Below, piece after piece: positions 1 through 8,599 of a stretch of 64,000 bases of DNA. Position numbers and translations under genes: made by a program. The DNA lies in contig NZ_CP060412.1 of the NCBI RefSeq assembly GCF_014297575.1, forward strand, positions 2,604,001 through 2,668,000, written 5' to 3'. The notes below the pieces were generated by a model that made no database searches, had not been told where the DNA came from, and worked only from the letters and a program-made list of their open reading frames with translations. Numbering within the stretch: the stretch's first letter is position 1; each line of letters begins with the position of its first letter. The stretch comes from Dyella telluris (GTDB lineage Bacteria > Pseudomonadota > Gammaproteobacteria > Xanthomonadales > Rhodanobacteraceae).

Positions 1-18
1 CGGGGGCATCGGGACAGC

Positions 19-49
19 CGGGCCCATCCCCGGGCGGAAGGGGCCCGGT
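19..49. repeat. GC-rich hairpin beyond the first TonB receptor gene
   Basis: CCGGGCCC and GGGCCCGG arms enclose a short GC-rich loop just past the stop codon of the minus-strand receptor gene. No T tract follows in either direction, so a factor-independent terminator is not supported. It may be an RNA-stabilising 3' hairpin or chance in GC-rich DNA. Confidence 0.3.
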
Positions 50-63
50 GGCCTGCCCCGGGG

Positions 64-2994
64 TCAGATCTTGTAGTTGAGACCGAACATCACCGTGCGG
101 CCCCACGTGTTGTAGTCGAGCGGACGACCCACCTGCACATTGTTCGGCAGGTCGGAGATCTGCTCGGTCTTGTACGGCGAATTGGTCAGGTTGTAGACCT
201 GCAGCAGGATCGACAAGCCGTTCCAGCTGCCCTGCGTGAAGGCGTAACCCGCCTGGAAGTCGGTCTGCTTGTCGGCCAGCACCTTCTGGTAGCCCAGCTG
301 GTCGAACAGCGCGATGGCTTCGCCGGTGAACGACGAGCGGTAGCGTTCGGTGAGGCGGAACGACCAGCCGAACTTCTCGTAGTACAGCGTGAGGTTGGCG
401 ACCTTGCGCGACAGGCCTGGCAGGGTGCTCGGTGCGCCGGGAATGGAGGTGATCGAGCTCACCGGCACGGTGCTGTTGGTCAGCGAGAAGTTGCCCTGCA
501 TGCCGAAGCCGTCCAGCCAGTGCGTGACCAGGCCGCCTTCCAGCGAACCGGACAGCTCAAGGCCCTGCATCTTGCCGCCGGTGCCGTTCTCCGGAGTGGT
601 GAACGAGCCGATGTTGCTGCTGGCCGGGTGAGTGGGATCGTCGTTGGTGTAGTGGGAGAAGTCATAGTCGAGCACGGTCTGGTTGTAGATGTAGTTCAAC
701 AGGTTCTTGTTGAACACCGCGACGGCAACGTAGCTCGACTTGCCGAAGTATTTTTCCCACGACAGGTCCGTGCCCACCGCCACATACGGCTTGAGGTTCG
801 GGTTGCCGCCGCTGCCCGTCCACAGGTACTGCCCGGCGGCGGGACCGGATTCCACCAGGTTGAGGCTGGCGGACGTCGCCACCTTCTCGTCATCGATGCG
901 ACCGCGCGCCATGGTCTTGGCCAGGCCAAAGCGCAGGTACTGCTTCTCGCCAATGGTCGCGATCAGGTTGAGGCTCGGCAGCACGTTGTTGTACGAGGTG
1001 CCGCCGCTGATGGGGGCCACCAGGTCGTTGCCGTTGGTCTGCAGTGCATCGGACGACTGGTTGGTGTGCACGAACTGCACGCCCGCATTGCCGCGTAGCG
1101 GTATGTCACCCAGCATCGTGTCGATGTTGAACTTCACGTAGGCCACGGGGACTTTTTCTTCCACCGAGTAATTGCGCGCCCAGTCGTTCTGTCCGTTGCC
1201 CGAGGTGAGGTAGAACTGGCTGTTCAGCGCAGCCAGCACGTTGTAGTTGAGGATGGAGCCGATGCCGCCGTAGCTGAGGTTGGTCGGTCCATAGATGAAG
1301 GACGGGTTGATCGGCACGCTGTAGGCAGGGTTGTAGTCGCTGCCGGTGGAGCCGTTGCCGTTGAGCCACGCGAACTGCACGTCCGCCGACTTGGTCTTCT
1401 TGCGGTCGGAGTAGTTCACGCCCGCGTCAACCGTGCTGAAGATCCAGCCGACGGGGTGCGACACCTGCAGGCGGATGGCCTTGATGTGATCGTCCTGGTG
1501 GTCGAACTCCTGGCGGCCGTTGTAGCCGTAGTCGTCCGGGTCGGTGAACATGATGGACGACGGGTCGGACAGGTCCACGCCGGTACGGAAATTCGGGTAA
1601 CCGTAGTTCTGCGGCGTGGCGAACTGCACGCTGGTGGTGCCCTGGTCAGGGATGCCCGAAAACAGGTACGCGTCGTGCAGATCCTTCTTCGCGCTGGAGT
1701 ACGACAGATCGGCCATGGCCTCCCAGCCGTTGCCGAACTGGAACTGGTTGTTCCAGCCCACCGAGAACAGCTTGTCGTGTTCCTTGGTGTATTCGTTCTG
1801 CAGGATCGGGCGGATGTTGTCGATGGTGCCGGTGGTGACGATGGGATAGGGCGATGCGGGCACGGTGCCGACGTTGCTGTATTCAGCGGGGCCTGCGCTG
1901 TTATACGGGCCGCTCGCCCACTGCGCGCCGTTGGTGTACTTCTTTTCGTTGAAGGTGGAGTAGTAGGTATCCAGCGTGCCGTGGTACCAGTCGTTGGGCG
2001 CCCACTCCAGCACCGCCATCAGGCCGTTGCGCAGCTGGTTCTCCGATTGCGCGCGCAGCTGCATGCCTTCCTGCGAGAGCACGCTGTCGGGCATGCCCGG
2101 CGTGTGCGGCCCACCCCACGCGTCTTCGATGCTGCCCGGGCCGTTGTCCAGGCTCCACCACCAGGCCTGGTACTGCTTCTCCTGGATGGGCGAGTCGAGC
2201 TGCGCGAAACCTACCGCGACGCCCAGCGTGTGGTCGAGGAACTGGTCCACGTACGAGAAACTCGCGCGATGGCCCAGGTCGCCGGTGCCCGTGCCGGGGT
2301 TCAGCTTGCCGTTGCTCGTGTATTCGCCGCGCAGGTTGGCGGCAATGGCGCGGTTGGGCAGGTCCAGTGGATGCAGCGTGTGCAGGTCCATCGTGCCGGA
2401 CAGGCCCTGGCCGATCAGGCTGGCATCGGGCGTCTTGTACACCACCGCGCCGCTGATCAGTTCGGCAGGATACTGGTCGAACTCCACGCCGCGGTTTTCG
2501 CCGATGGTCGCCTGTTCGCGCCCGTTGAGCGTGGTGCCGGCAAAATCAGGCGAGAGGCCGCGAATGGAGATCTGGTCAGCACGGCCGTCGACACGCTGTG
2601 TGGCGAGGCCCGGCAGGCGCGCCAGGCTTTCGGCGATGCTTGCATCCGGCAGCTTGCCGATGTCTTCGGCAGAGATCGCCTCCACGATATTGTTGGCGTT
2701 TTCCTTGGTCCGCAGCGCGTTCTCGATGCTGCCGGCAATGCCAGTCACCACGATCGCATCGAGGTTGGTGGCACGGCCTTCGGATTTCGCCGCCTGCTTG
2801 TCCGCAGCCTTCTTGTCGGCTGGCGCGGGCTGCGTGGTTTGCGGTGTGCTGGCGGGCTGGTCCTGCGTCTGTTGCGCCCATGCCGGGCTGGCGGTGCCCA
2901 TGGCGAGCAGTGCAGCGGCACAGGCGGCGGCAAGCGGGCGCCTGGCCCGGGGCATGCGATGTACGACGAGATACTGCGAGCGGCGACAGTCCAT
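64..2994 (-). CDS. TonB-dependent receptor, Xanthomonas-type
   Basis: A 976-residue outer-membrane active transporter that would import a large substrate using TonB/ExbBD energy. I chose the ATG at 2994 because GGGGAAGAGAG lies just upstream; the frame stays open for 26 more codons but those lack a binding site. A twin-arginine-rich n-region and an A-rich core ending SPAWA-QQ form the signal peptide. A Q/T/P-rich and K/A-rich linker follows, then the TonB box-like LDAIVVTGI, the plug domain with IGKLPDASIAESLARLPG (typical of the large Xanthomonas and Caulobacter receptors), and a barrel ending in the aromatic NYKI. The substrate is unknown. Carbohydrates are common for this subfamily, but no sugar-degradation genes lie in view. 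Confidence 0.93.
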   Translation of the reverse strand: MDCRRSQYLVVHRMPRARRPLAAACAAALLAMGTASPAWAQQTQDQPASTPQTTQPAPADKKAADKQAAKSEGRATNLDAIVVTGIAGSIENALRTKENANNIVEAISAEDIGKLPDASIAESLARLPGLATQRVDGRADQISIRGLSPDFAGTTLNGREQATIGENRGVEFDQYPAELISGAVVYKTPDASLIGQGLSGTMDLHTLHPLDLPNRAIAANLRGEYTSNGKLNPGTGTGDLGHRASFSYVDQFLDHTLGVAVGFAQLDSPIQEKQYQAWWWSLDNGPGSIEDAWGGPHTPGMPDSVLSQEGMQLRAQSENQLRNGLMAVLEWAPNDWYHGTLDTYYSTFNEKKYTNGAQWASGPYNSAGPAEYSNVGTVPASPYPIVTTGTIDNIRPILQNEYTKEHDKLFSVGWNNQFQFGNGWEAMADLSYSSAKKDLHDAYLFSGIPDQGTTSVQFATPQNYGYPNFRTGVDLSDPSSIMFTDPDDYGYNGRQEFDHQDDHIKAIRLQVSHPVGWIFSTVDAGVNYSDRKKTKSADVQFAWLNGNGSTGSDYNPAYSVPINPSFIYGPTNLSYGGIGSILNYNVLAALNSQFYLTSGNGQNDWARNYSVEEKVPVAYVKFNIDTMLGDIPLRGNAGVQFVHTNQSSDALQTNGNDLVAPISGGTSYNNVLPSLNLIATIGEKQYLRFGLAKTMARGRIDDEKVATSASLNLVESGPAAGQYLWTGSGGNPNLKPYVAVGTDLSWEKYFGKSSYVAVAVFNKNLLNYIYNQTVLDYDFSHYTNDDPTHPASSNIGSFTTPENGTGGKMQGLELSGSLEGGLVTHWLDGFGMQGNFSLTNSTVPVSSITSIPGAPSTLPGLSRKVANLTLYYEKFGWSFRLTERYRSSFTGEAIALFDQLGYQKVLADKQTDFQAGYAFTQGSWNGLSILLQVYNLTNSPYKTEQISDLPNNVQVGRPLDYNTWGRTVMFGLNYKI

Positions 2995-3234
2995 CTCTCT
3001 TCCCCATGTCGTTGTGTGTGGCCGTGCCCCCCGGCACGGCGCAGCGCAGGCATGCGCGTCCATGGCCATCAAGCTCTTTCGATCAGGCGGCCAAACGTCA
3101 GGTTTCTGCGTGCGGGCGAGAGCATGGGCGAGAGAAATTGCCGCGTCATCATGCGACGCAACAACCGGGTTGCGTGCGGGTCAGGTAGCTGAAGGAGATT
3201 GCCGCCGGTGTTCAGCGTGATGAGGAAACCGTCA

Positions 3235-3615
3235 TCATTTGGCCGGCGTGACTGTGCATGCGGCAAAGATCGGCGGTGCATCCGGCCCGGCCGTCATGTC
3301 GTAGAGGTCGCCCTGCTCGCCCTTGGTCCACCATGTATAGGGACCGGCCACGTATTTCACGCCGGAGGCCGCGATGGTGTCGACGAACAGCATCGCCTTG
3401 CCCTTCACCGTGAGCCTGGCAAAGCTCTGCCCCTCGTGCTGGTTGTAGTAGGCCACCTGCAGCGACTTGCCATCCTGGCACTGGTAGTTGCGTACCAGCG
3501 TGTTGTCCACCGGGATCGGCGGCAGGGCGTTCGTCCCGGCCGTGGCGAGCGGCCCCATCAACATCATCGACGTGGCGAGGGCGGCGTGCATGAGCTTTCG
3601 AGTGATCGCGGCCAT
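3235..3615 (-). CDS. MliC/PliC-family C-type lysozyme inhibitor
   Basis: A 126-residue secreted protein. The first 26 residues form a signal peptide (RK then a hydrophobic stretch ending ATA-G). The mature part has the MliC pattern: YQCQDGKSLQVAYYN near residue 44, then a conserved ASGVKYVAGPYTWWTKG loop, which in the known family enters the lysozyme active site, and a C-terminal CTV that can pair with the first Cys. There is no lipobox Cys, so it would be a soluble periplasmic form. Its ATG follows the stop of the upstream serine hydrolase gene by only 3 nt, so the two are almost certainly translated together. Confidence 0.85.
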   Translation of the reverse strand: MAAITRKLMHAALATSMMLMGPLATAGTNALPPIPVDNTLVRNYQCQDGKSLQVAYYNQHEGQSFARLTVKGKAMLFVDTIAASGVKYVAGPYTWWTKGEQGDLYDMTAGPDAPPIFAACTVTPAK

Positions 3616-3618
3616 GGC

Positions 3619-5601
3619 CTAGTTCACCTCGTCGTAGACGTATTCGTGCTGGCCGTCGCGCAATACCAGCTTGCGATCGGAACCGGTGCCTGACATCACG
3701 AACTCGAAACCGTCAGAGCCCGGCGAAATGGTGACGAAGGAAACCGTGCCGTCATCGTTCTTGCGCGATGCCACTTCGCTGTGCCACGCGCCGAAGTTGA
3801 ACACCGGGTGCTCGCCGCTGCGATCCACCTGGATGTTGCCGACGGCAGGGTTGCGATAGTGCTCGGCGAGCCTGGCCACCTGTGCCGGGTCGGCCGGCAC
3901 GACAAGGCGTTTGCGCTCGGCGGCAATCTGCGCCTTCAGCCGCTTTACGCCCGCATCGATATCACCCTGCGCCAGCGGTTTGCCGTCGAACAGGAGTTCC
4001 AGCAGGCGGCGCTGGAAGGGCCCGCGAATGAACATGCCGGCATCCGCATTGGTCAGGATGACCGCGCCCACGCCCTGTTCCGGCAGCCAAAGCATGTCCG
4101 AATGAAAGCCGGCCAGGTCGCCGCCGTGATGCACCACCGGCACGCCCCAGGTGTGGTCCACCATCAGGCCCATGCCATAGGTGGCCGTGGTGCCCAGCGC
4201 CACGTTGGGCTTGCGGCGTTCAAGCAGCGCCTCTTTCGATACGTAGCGTTGGCCATCGGGCAGCAGGCCTTCGGCCAGCTCCATCTGCACGTAATGCAGC
4301 ATGTCGCTGACCGAGCTCCACGCGGCGCCGGCCGGGCGGGCAGCGCGGATGGAATCGTTGATGCCCATGGCGGCGACTTCGGTGCGGCCGTCCACGTCAA
4401 AGCCGTGCGGCGTGGCGTGGTCGCCAAGCAGCGCCTTCTCATAGTCGAAGGTGGTGATCTTCATGCCCAGCGGGTCGAACACCTGGCGTTGCATGGCAAG
4501 GTCGTACGCCGCGCCCAGTTCAAGGCTGGGATACAGCACGTGGCCACCGAGGTAGCCGGCAGCTGCCGCCATCAGGTTGGAGTACTGGAACAGCTCGCCG
4601 AACTTGCTGGTGGGCTGCATGCCGGACAAGGCTTTCATGACCGATGCCGGCGTGGCATCGCGGCTGTTGAACACCCACTCCATGTCCTGACGCGGCATGC
4701 CGGTGCAGGCGCAGATCAGGTGGCGGATAAGCACCTGCTTCGTAGTGGCAGTGTCGCCCAGCCGGAACGACGGCATCACCTGCACCACCGGCGTATTCCA
4801 GGTGAACTTCTTCTGATCCACCTCGCGCGCCAGCATCAGGGTGGTCAGCGCCTTGCTGTTGGAGGCAATCATGAACAGCGTATCGGCGTCGACCGCGTCG
4901 GCCTTGCCGATGTCGCGCACACCCAGGCCGCCGGCAAACACGACTTTGCCCTGATCAATCAGGCCAATGGCGATACCGGGCACGTCGTACGCCTTGCGTG
5001 CGTTGTCCACGAAGGCCTTGAGCGTCTCGATGCGCCCCGCATCCAGCGGATGCGCCTTGCGGCCGTTGAAGCTTTCGCGCTTGTAGCCCTTGGGCAGCAG
5101 GCGATCGGAGATGGCCCGCGTCTGTGAGGCGCGCTTCTCTCCCACGTCCGTCGGCATGTCGTAGATCAGCACCGTGTACTGGTCGCCGTGACGGTAGGCG
5201 AACGCGAGAACGTCGCGCTTGTCGTTGGCGGAGGTCTCGTAGTTGTAGACGCGGATCTGGTCCCAGTCGTCGCGCGCGGCCACGTCGCTCGACACCTGCA
5301 GCGGCCACGTTTTAGCCGGTGCGTAGGCTTTCCACGCCTTGCTGGTGGCATCGTCGGGCGTATCCGCCTTCACGTCGACCAGCACGATCTGCGCACCGGC
5401 TTCCGGCGGGTTCAGCGTGACCTTATTGCCGGCCACATGCATGGTCCACTCGGCAGGCACCGTGAACTGCGTGCCGGTGGAGGTCGTACCGGGGGTGTCG
5501 GTCGTGGCTGCCGAGGCCGCGGCAGGGGGTGGTGCAACATCCGCCAGCGCGGTGTTGGACAACAGCAGCAAGCCGACCAGTGCAACGCAACGCATCAACA
5601 T
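3619..5601 (-). CDS. Secreted serine hydrolase, class C beta-lactamase/PBP-like, with N-terminal extension
   Basis: A 660-residue exported protein with a signal peptide ending ALA-DV. Residues about 45-180 form an unrecognised domain before the hydrolase fold. The hydrolase (about 190-535) shows SNSK (S247, K250), YSN (Y340) and HHGG (491-494), the three active-site motifs of the beta-lactamase/DD-peptidase superfamily. A further ~120-residue beta-rich C-terminal domain follows, as in many LACTB-like esterases and D-aminopeptidases. The start at 5601 follows a GAGG-containing leader. It sits directly upstream of and coupled to the lysozyme inhibitor gene, which suggests a periplasmic peptidoglycan-related role. 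Esterase activity is equally possible. Confidence 0.85.
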   Translation of the reverse strand: MLMRCVALVGLLLLSNTALADVAPPPAAASAATTDTPGTTSTGTQFTVPAEWTMHVAGNKVTLNPPEAGAQIVLVDVKADTPDDATSKAWKAYAPAKTWPLQVSSDVAARDDWDQIRVYNYETSANDKRDVLAFAYRHGDQYTVLIYDMPTDVGEKRASQTRAISDRLLPKGYKRESFNGRKAHPLDAGRIETLKAFVDNARKAYDVPGIAIGLIDQGKVVFAGGLGVRDIGKADAVDADTLFMIASNSKALTTLMLAREVDQKKFTWNTPVVQVMPSFRLGDTATTKQVLIRHLICACTGMPRQDMEWVFNSRDATPASVMKALSGMQPTSKFGELFQYSNLMAAAAGYLGGHVLYPSLELGAAYDLAMQRQVFDPLGMKITTFDYEKALLGDHATPHGFDVDGRTEVAAMGINDSIRAARPAGAAWSSVSDMLHYVQMELAEGLLPDGQRYVSKEALLERRKPNVALGTTATYGMGLMVDHTWGVPVVHHGGDLAGFHSDMLWLPEQGVGAVILTNADAGMFIRGPFQRRLLELLFDGKPLAQGDIDAGVKRLKAQIAAERKRLVVPADPAQVARLAEHYRNPAVGNIQVDRSGEHPVFNFGAWHSEVASRKNDDGTVSFVTISPGSDGFEFVMSGTGSDRKLVLRDGQHEYVYDEVN

Positions 5602-5892
5602 GGAGGCACCTCGCCCGAGGAGAACGCTCTGCTGTCGTACGCCTTCAAGCAGGGCGTTTGGACAGGGTCGATGACACGGTGGACCGGGGCAGTCTACACA
5701 CGTTGGCACGCAGCGCCAGTGCGTTGACGGGCCATGACATGCCCGGAACTGTGCGGCAATCACGATCAAACGACAGCTGCCATGTCCATCATCCACGCAT
5801 GGCGTCACCCGATGATGCGACGAAAGCCCCGCGCCAGACAGCTGGATATCATGGCGGTGGCGCATACAATCCAGTTCGCACAAGATGCAGCG

Positions 5893-6930
5893 ATGAACAT
5901 GACCGATACCTTTGCCCCGCCCGATTTCATTGGCCAACTGGCCGCCTCCGTCGCCAAGGCGCGCACGCTGGAAGAGCTGGTGCGTCCCCTGCTCGAGCTG
6001 CTGCAGACGGTGACGGGGCTGGAATCCACCTACCTCACCACCATCGACACGCAGGCGGGTTACCAGTACATCCTGTTCTCGCGCAACACGAGCCGGCTGG
6101 ACATTCCCGAGGGCCTGTCCGTGCCGTGGGAAGGCACGCTGTGCAAGCGGGCACTGGAGGAAGGGCGGCCCTATACCGACGACGTCGCCAACTGCTGGGC
6201 GGATTCCGGCCCCGCGCGCGAGTTGGGTATCGAGACCTACGCGAGCACGCCCGTGCGGCTGGACGATGGCACGCTCTATGGCACCCTGTGCGCGGCCAGT
6301 GGCGAGCGCAAGCCGCTGGCGGACGGCGCGGAACAGGTGCTGCAGATGTTCTCGCGCCTGATCGGCCAGCAGATCGAACGCGAACGCATGTTGCAGGCAC
6401 TGCAACGCGCCAACGACACGCTGGCGGTGAGTGCGCTGACCGATGCAACCACCAGCCTGCCCAATCGCCGCGCCCTGATGGACGAGCTGCGCCGCCGCCT
6501 CACCGGCCATGGTCCGGACGGGCACGCGCTTATCGTGGCCTTCGTCGACCTGGATCAGTTCAAGGCGATCAACGATATCCATGGCCACGACGCCGGCGAT
6601 CGCTTCCTCGCCGCCATCGGCGGGCGCATGCAGGGCGCGGTGCGGGCTGGGGATTTCGTGGCACGACTGGGCGGCGATGAATTCGTGGTGCTCTCCAGCC
6701 CCGCACACGGGGACGCGCTGGTGGTCGCCGATGCCCTGCGAAAACGCCTGCAGGAAGCCACCACGGGCCGCTTCCATCTTGGCGAACTCACCCTGGATTA
6801 CGCCGGCCCCAGCATCGGCAGCATCGTATCCATGTCTGGCGACGTGGAGCCGGAGGCACTGCTCGCCGAAGCGGACGCCGCCATGTATCAGGTCAAGCGC
6901 GAGCGCAAGCAGGGACAACCGCCGCGCTGA
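5893..6930 (+). CDS. GAF-GGDEF diguanylate cyclase
   Basis: A 345-residue cytoplasmic protein that would make cyclic di-GMP. Residues about 20-165 form a GAF sensor domain, and about 175-340 the GGDEF domain, with GGDEF at 260-264 intact and an RxxD inhibitory site (R251, D254) placed five residues before it, so feedback inhibition is expected. The start is uncertain: ATG at 5893 and ATG at 5899 are in frame, the frame is open further upstream to 5734, and no strong ribosome-binding site marks any of them. I chose 5893 because the GAF domain begins shortly after. It is divergent from the serine hydrolase gene and convergent with marC. Confidence 0.9.
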   Translation: MNMTDTFAPPDFIGQLAASVAKARTLEELVRPLLELLQTVTGLESTYLTTIDTQAGYQYILFSRNTSRLDIPEGLSVPWEGTLCKRALEEGRPYTDDVANCWADSGPARELGIETYASTPVRLDDGTLYGTLCAASGERKPLADGAEQVLQMFSRLIGQQIERERMLQALQRANDTLAVSALTDATTSLPNRRALMDELRRRLTGHGPDGHALIVAFVDLDQFKAINDIHGHDAGDRFLAAIGGRMQGAVRAGDFVARLGGDEFVVLSSPAHGDALVVADALRKRLQEATTGRFHLGELTLDYAGPSIGSIVSMSGDVEPEALLAEADAAMYQVKRERKQGQPPR

Positions 6931-6946
6931 GCGCGCGGCGGCCGGT

Positions 6947-7624
6947 TCACGCCGGCAGCTTCAGCGAGCGAAGCAGGTCGGACAATCCCAGCCACAGCAG
7001 CTGCATGCCGATGCAGAACGTGATGAGTGCGAACAGCCGCATCACGATCTTGGTGCCGGCGGCGCCCAGCCAGCGTTCCAGTGTTCCTGCAGAACGCATG
7101 CATACATAGATGCTCAGGCTCAGCACGGCCAGTGCCGCCACGACGCCGAGCACGTGAGCCACTTCGAGCCCTTGCTGGGGCGAGCTGGTACCCAGCGCGA
7201 TCGCCACCGAGATGGAGCCCGGACCCACCATCAGGGGCAAGGTCAGCGGATAGAAGGTCTTGGCCGCGAGCGATGCATTCGGCCTGGCCGCCTGCACCTC
7301 CTGCGCCTTGACCGCCGCTTCACCGTCGTCCTCGTCGGGCTTCTGCAGCAGGTTCCAGCCGGCCACCGCGATGATCATGCCGCCTGCCACGCGCAGCACC
7401 GGAATGGAGATGCCAAAAAAGGTGAGCACGTAGGCGCCCATTACCAGCGACACCAGCAGGATCGCAAAGCTGTTGAGGGTGATGCGCCATGCAAGGTCGG
7501 TGCGCTCGGCGGCGGATGTTCGCGGCACCATGCTCAGCACGATGAAGGCCGAGCCGATGGGGTTGATCACCGGGAACAGGCCCGTGATCAACAGCAAGGC
7601 AGTCTGGATGAAGTCCTTGAACAT
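6947..7624 (-). CDS. MarC-family inner-membrane protein
   Basis: A 225-residue integral membrane protein with about six hydrophobic segments, a typical MarC/UPF0056 length. Recognisable stretches are GLFPVINPIGSAFIVLSM near the N-terminus and FYPLTLPLMVGPGSISVAIALG in the middle, both family signatures. A charged insert (KPDEDDGEA) lies between the two halves. The ATG at 7624 follows GAGGAG at good spacing; upstream codons in the open frame look non-coding. The function of the family is not established; early links to multiple antibiotic resistance were not confirmed. It stands alone between converging and diverging neighbours. Confidence 0.9.
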   Translation of the reverse strand: MFKDFIQTALLLITGLFPVINPIGSAFIVLSMVPRTSAAERTDLAWRITLNSFAILLVSLVMGAYVLTFFGISIPVLRVAGGMIIAVAGWNLLQKPDEDDGEAAVKAQEVQAARPNASLAAKTFYPLTLPLMVGPGSISVAIALGTSSPQQGLEVAHVLGVVAALAVLSLSIYVCMRSAGTLERWLGAAGTKIVMRLFALITFCIGMQLLWLGLSDLLRSLKLPA

Positions 7625-7691
7625 GGCTGACGGCTCCTCGATGTACGCTGGCGCGCCCGCACATCGCAACATGGACGGATGAAAGGGGCAA

Positions 7692-7729
7692 GGGAATGCC
7701 AGCCGGCGCGCGCCGGCGGCCATATTCCC
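7692..7729. terminator. Long GC-rich hairpin beyond the mrfA/mrfB-like operon
   Basis: A perfect 16-bp palindrome GCCGGCGCGCGCCGGC (7702-7717) is nested within an outer GGGAAT/ATTCCC stem (7692-7697 and 7724-7729). It lies immediately after the stop of the exonuclease gene and upstream of marC. There is no clean T run, so termination is likely but not certain. Confidence 0.4.
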
Positions 7730-7732
7730 CGC

Positions 7733-8599
7733 TCAGGGGGCCATCACGCTGTCGTCATGTGCCGCAAAGCGATGAAGGATGCCGCCGAGACTGCGCAGAT
7801 CCTGGCTGTTATGCCGCGCCACCTGGTGCAGCGGCGCCGTCGGGCCACCGCGCAGGAACCCCAGCCATGCCGCTGGCGCTTCCGATCCCGGCAGGTCATC
7901 TTCCCGCACCACCTGCAACAACTTCCGCTCTGCCGTGGCCAGCCGGCAGTTCTCCCAGGCGCCGCGCCAGCGTCGCCGTACGGGATGAAGCAGGTCGATA
8001 TGCGCAAGCCCCTCCAGCGGGCACGTGCGCTGCTGCAGGCGGAAACGTGTCTTCAGCAGTGGCGCGTCATACGATTTGCCGTTGTAGCTCACCAGCACCG
8101 CATCCGGCCGCAACCACGTTGCAAAACATTCCAGCATGGCGGCTTCGCCGGCCAGGGTGGTGATCAGCAGTTGCCGTTCGCGAAAGCCGCCTTCATGCCA
8201 GTCGCCCACGCCGATCATGAAGGCGCGGGTGCCGGTGCCGCCGGCCAGGCCGGTGGTTTCGGTGTCGAACAGGAACAGGCGCGTGGGATCGATCACCTCG
8301 TCGATGCGGGCGAAGCCAGCGTGGAATGCAGGCGGCGCCGGCGGCCAGGCACTGCGTGCTTCGCATAACTGCAGGCCCGGCGCGATGGTCACGCCGGGTA
8401 GTGAGGCGGGATCCACCACGGCCTTGCGACGCGGCGGGCTGCCTTGGACGCGCTGGCGTATGCCAAGCAACTGGGCGATGTTGTCTGGCAGTGCGGGGCG
8501 CTGGCGCGCGGGAGCGGGCGTTGGCACCGGCGCCGGGGCCGGTGGCAATACGCCGGCCTGGCGGCGCAAACCGCGCAGTTTGTCGGCCAGTGCGCTCAC
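7733..8599 (-). CDS. DEDDh 3'-5' exonuclease of the YprB/MrfB type
   Basis: A 288-residue ribonuclease H-like exonuclease. The first ~100 residues are proline/alanine-rich and low in complexity. The catalytic domain shows D112 and E114 in FLFDTETTGL, D178 in SYNGKSYDAPLLKTRF, and H263/D267 in ARHNSQDL, together a complete DEDDh metal-binding set. The start is GTG, overlapping the TGA of the helicase gene as GTGA (8596-8599), so translation is coupled. In Bacillus subtilis the matching helicase/exonuclease pair YprA/YprB (MrfA/MrfB) repairs mitomycin C damage. Here I infer the same partnership from synteny and motifs. The B. subtilis TPR tail is not evident. Confidence 0.85.
   Translation of the reverse strand: MSALADKLRGLRRQAGVLPPAPAPVPTPAPARQRPALPDNIAQLLGIRQRVQGSPPRRKAVVDPASLPGVTIAPGLQLCEARSAWPPAPPAFHAGFARIDEVIDPTRLFLFDTETTGLAGGTGTRAFMIGVGDWHEGGFRERQLLITTLAGEAAMLECFATWLRPDAVLVSYNGKSYDAPLLKTRFRLQQRTCPLEGLAHIDLLHPVRRRWRGAWENCRLATAERKLLQVVREDDLPGSEAPAAWLGFLRGGPTAPLHQVARHNSQDLRSLGGILHRFAAHDDSVMAP

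Noticed and set aside
1456..3192. 578-codon open frame on the plus strand opposite the first TonB receptor
   Set aside because: It is a shadow of the receptor gene in GC-rich DNA: the translation is R/V/G-rich with no domain, and the opposite strand carries a full receptor with signal peptide and ribosome-binding site.
5602..6918. Long in-frame extension upstream of the serine hydrolase start
   Set aside because: It runs antisense through the GAF-GGDEF gene; the hydrolase has its own signal peptide at the chosen start.
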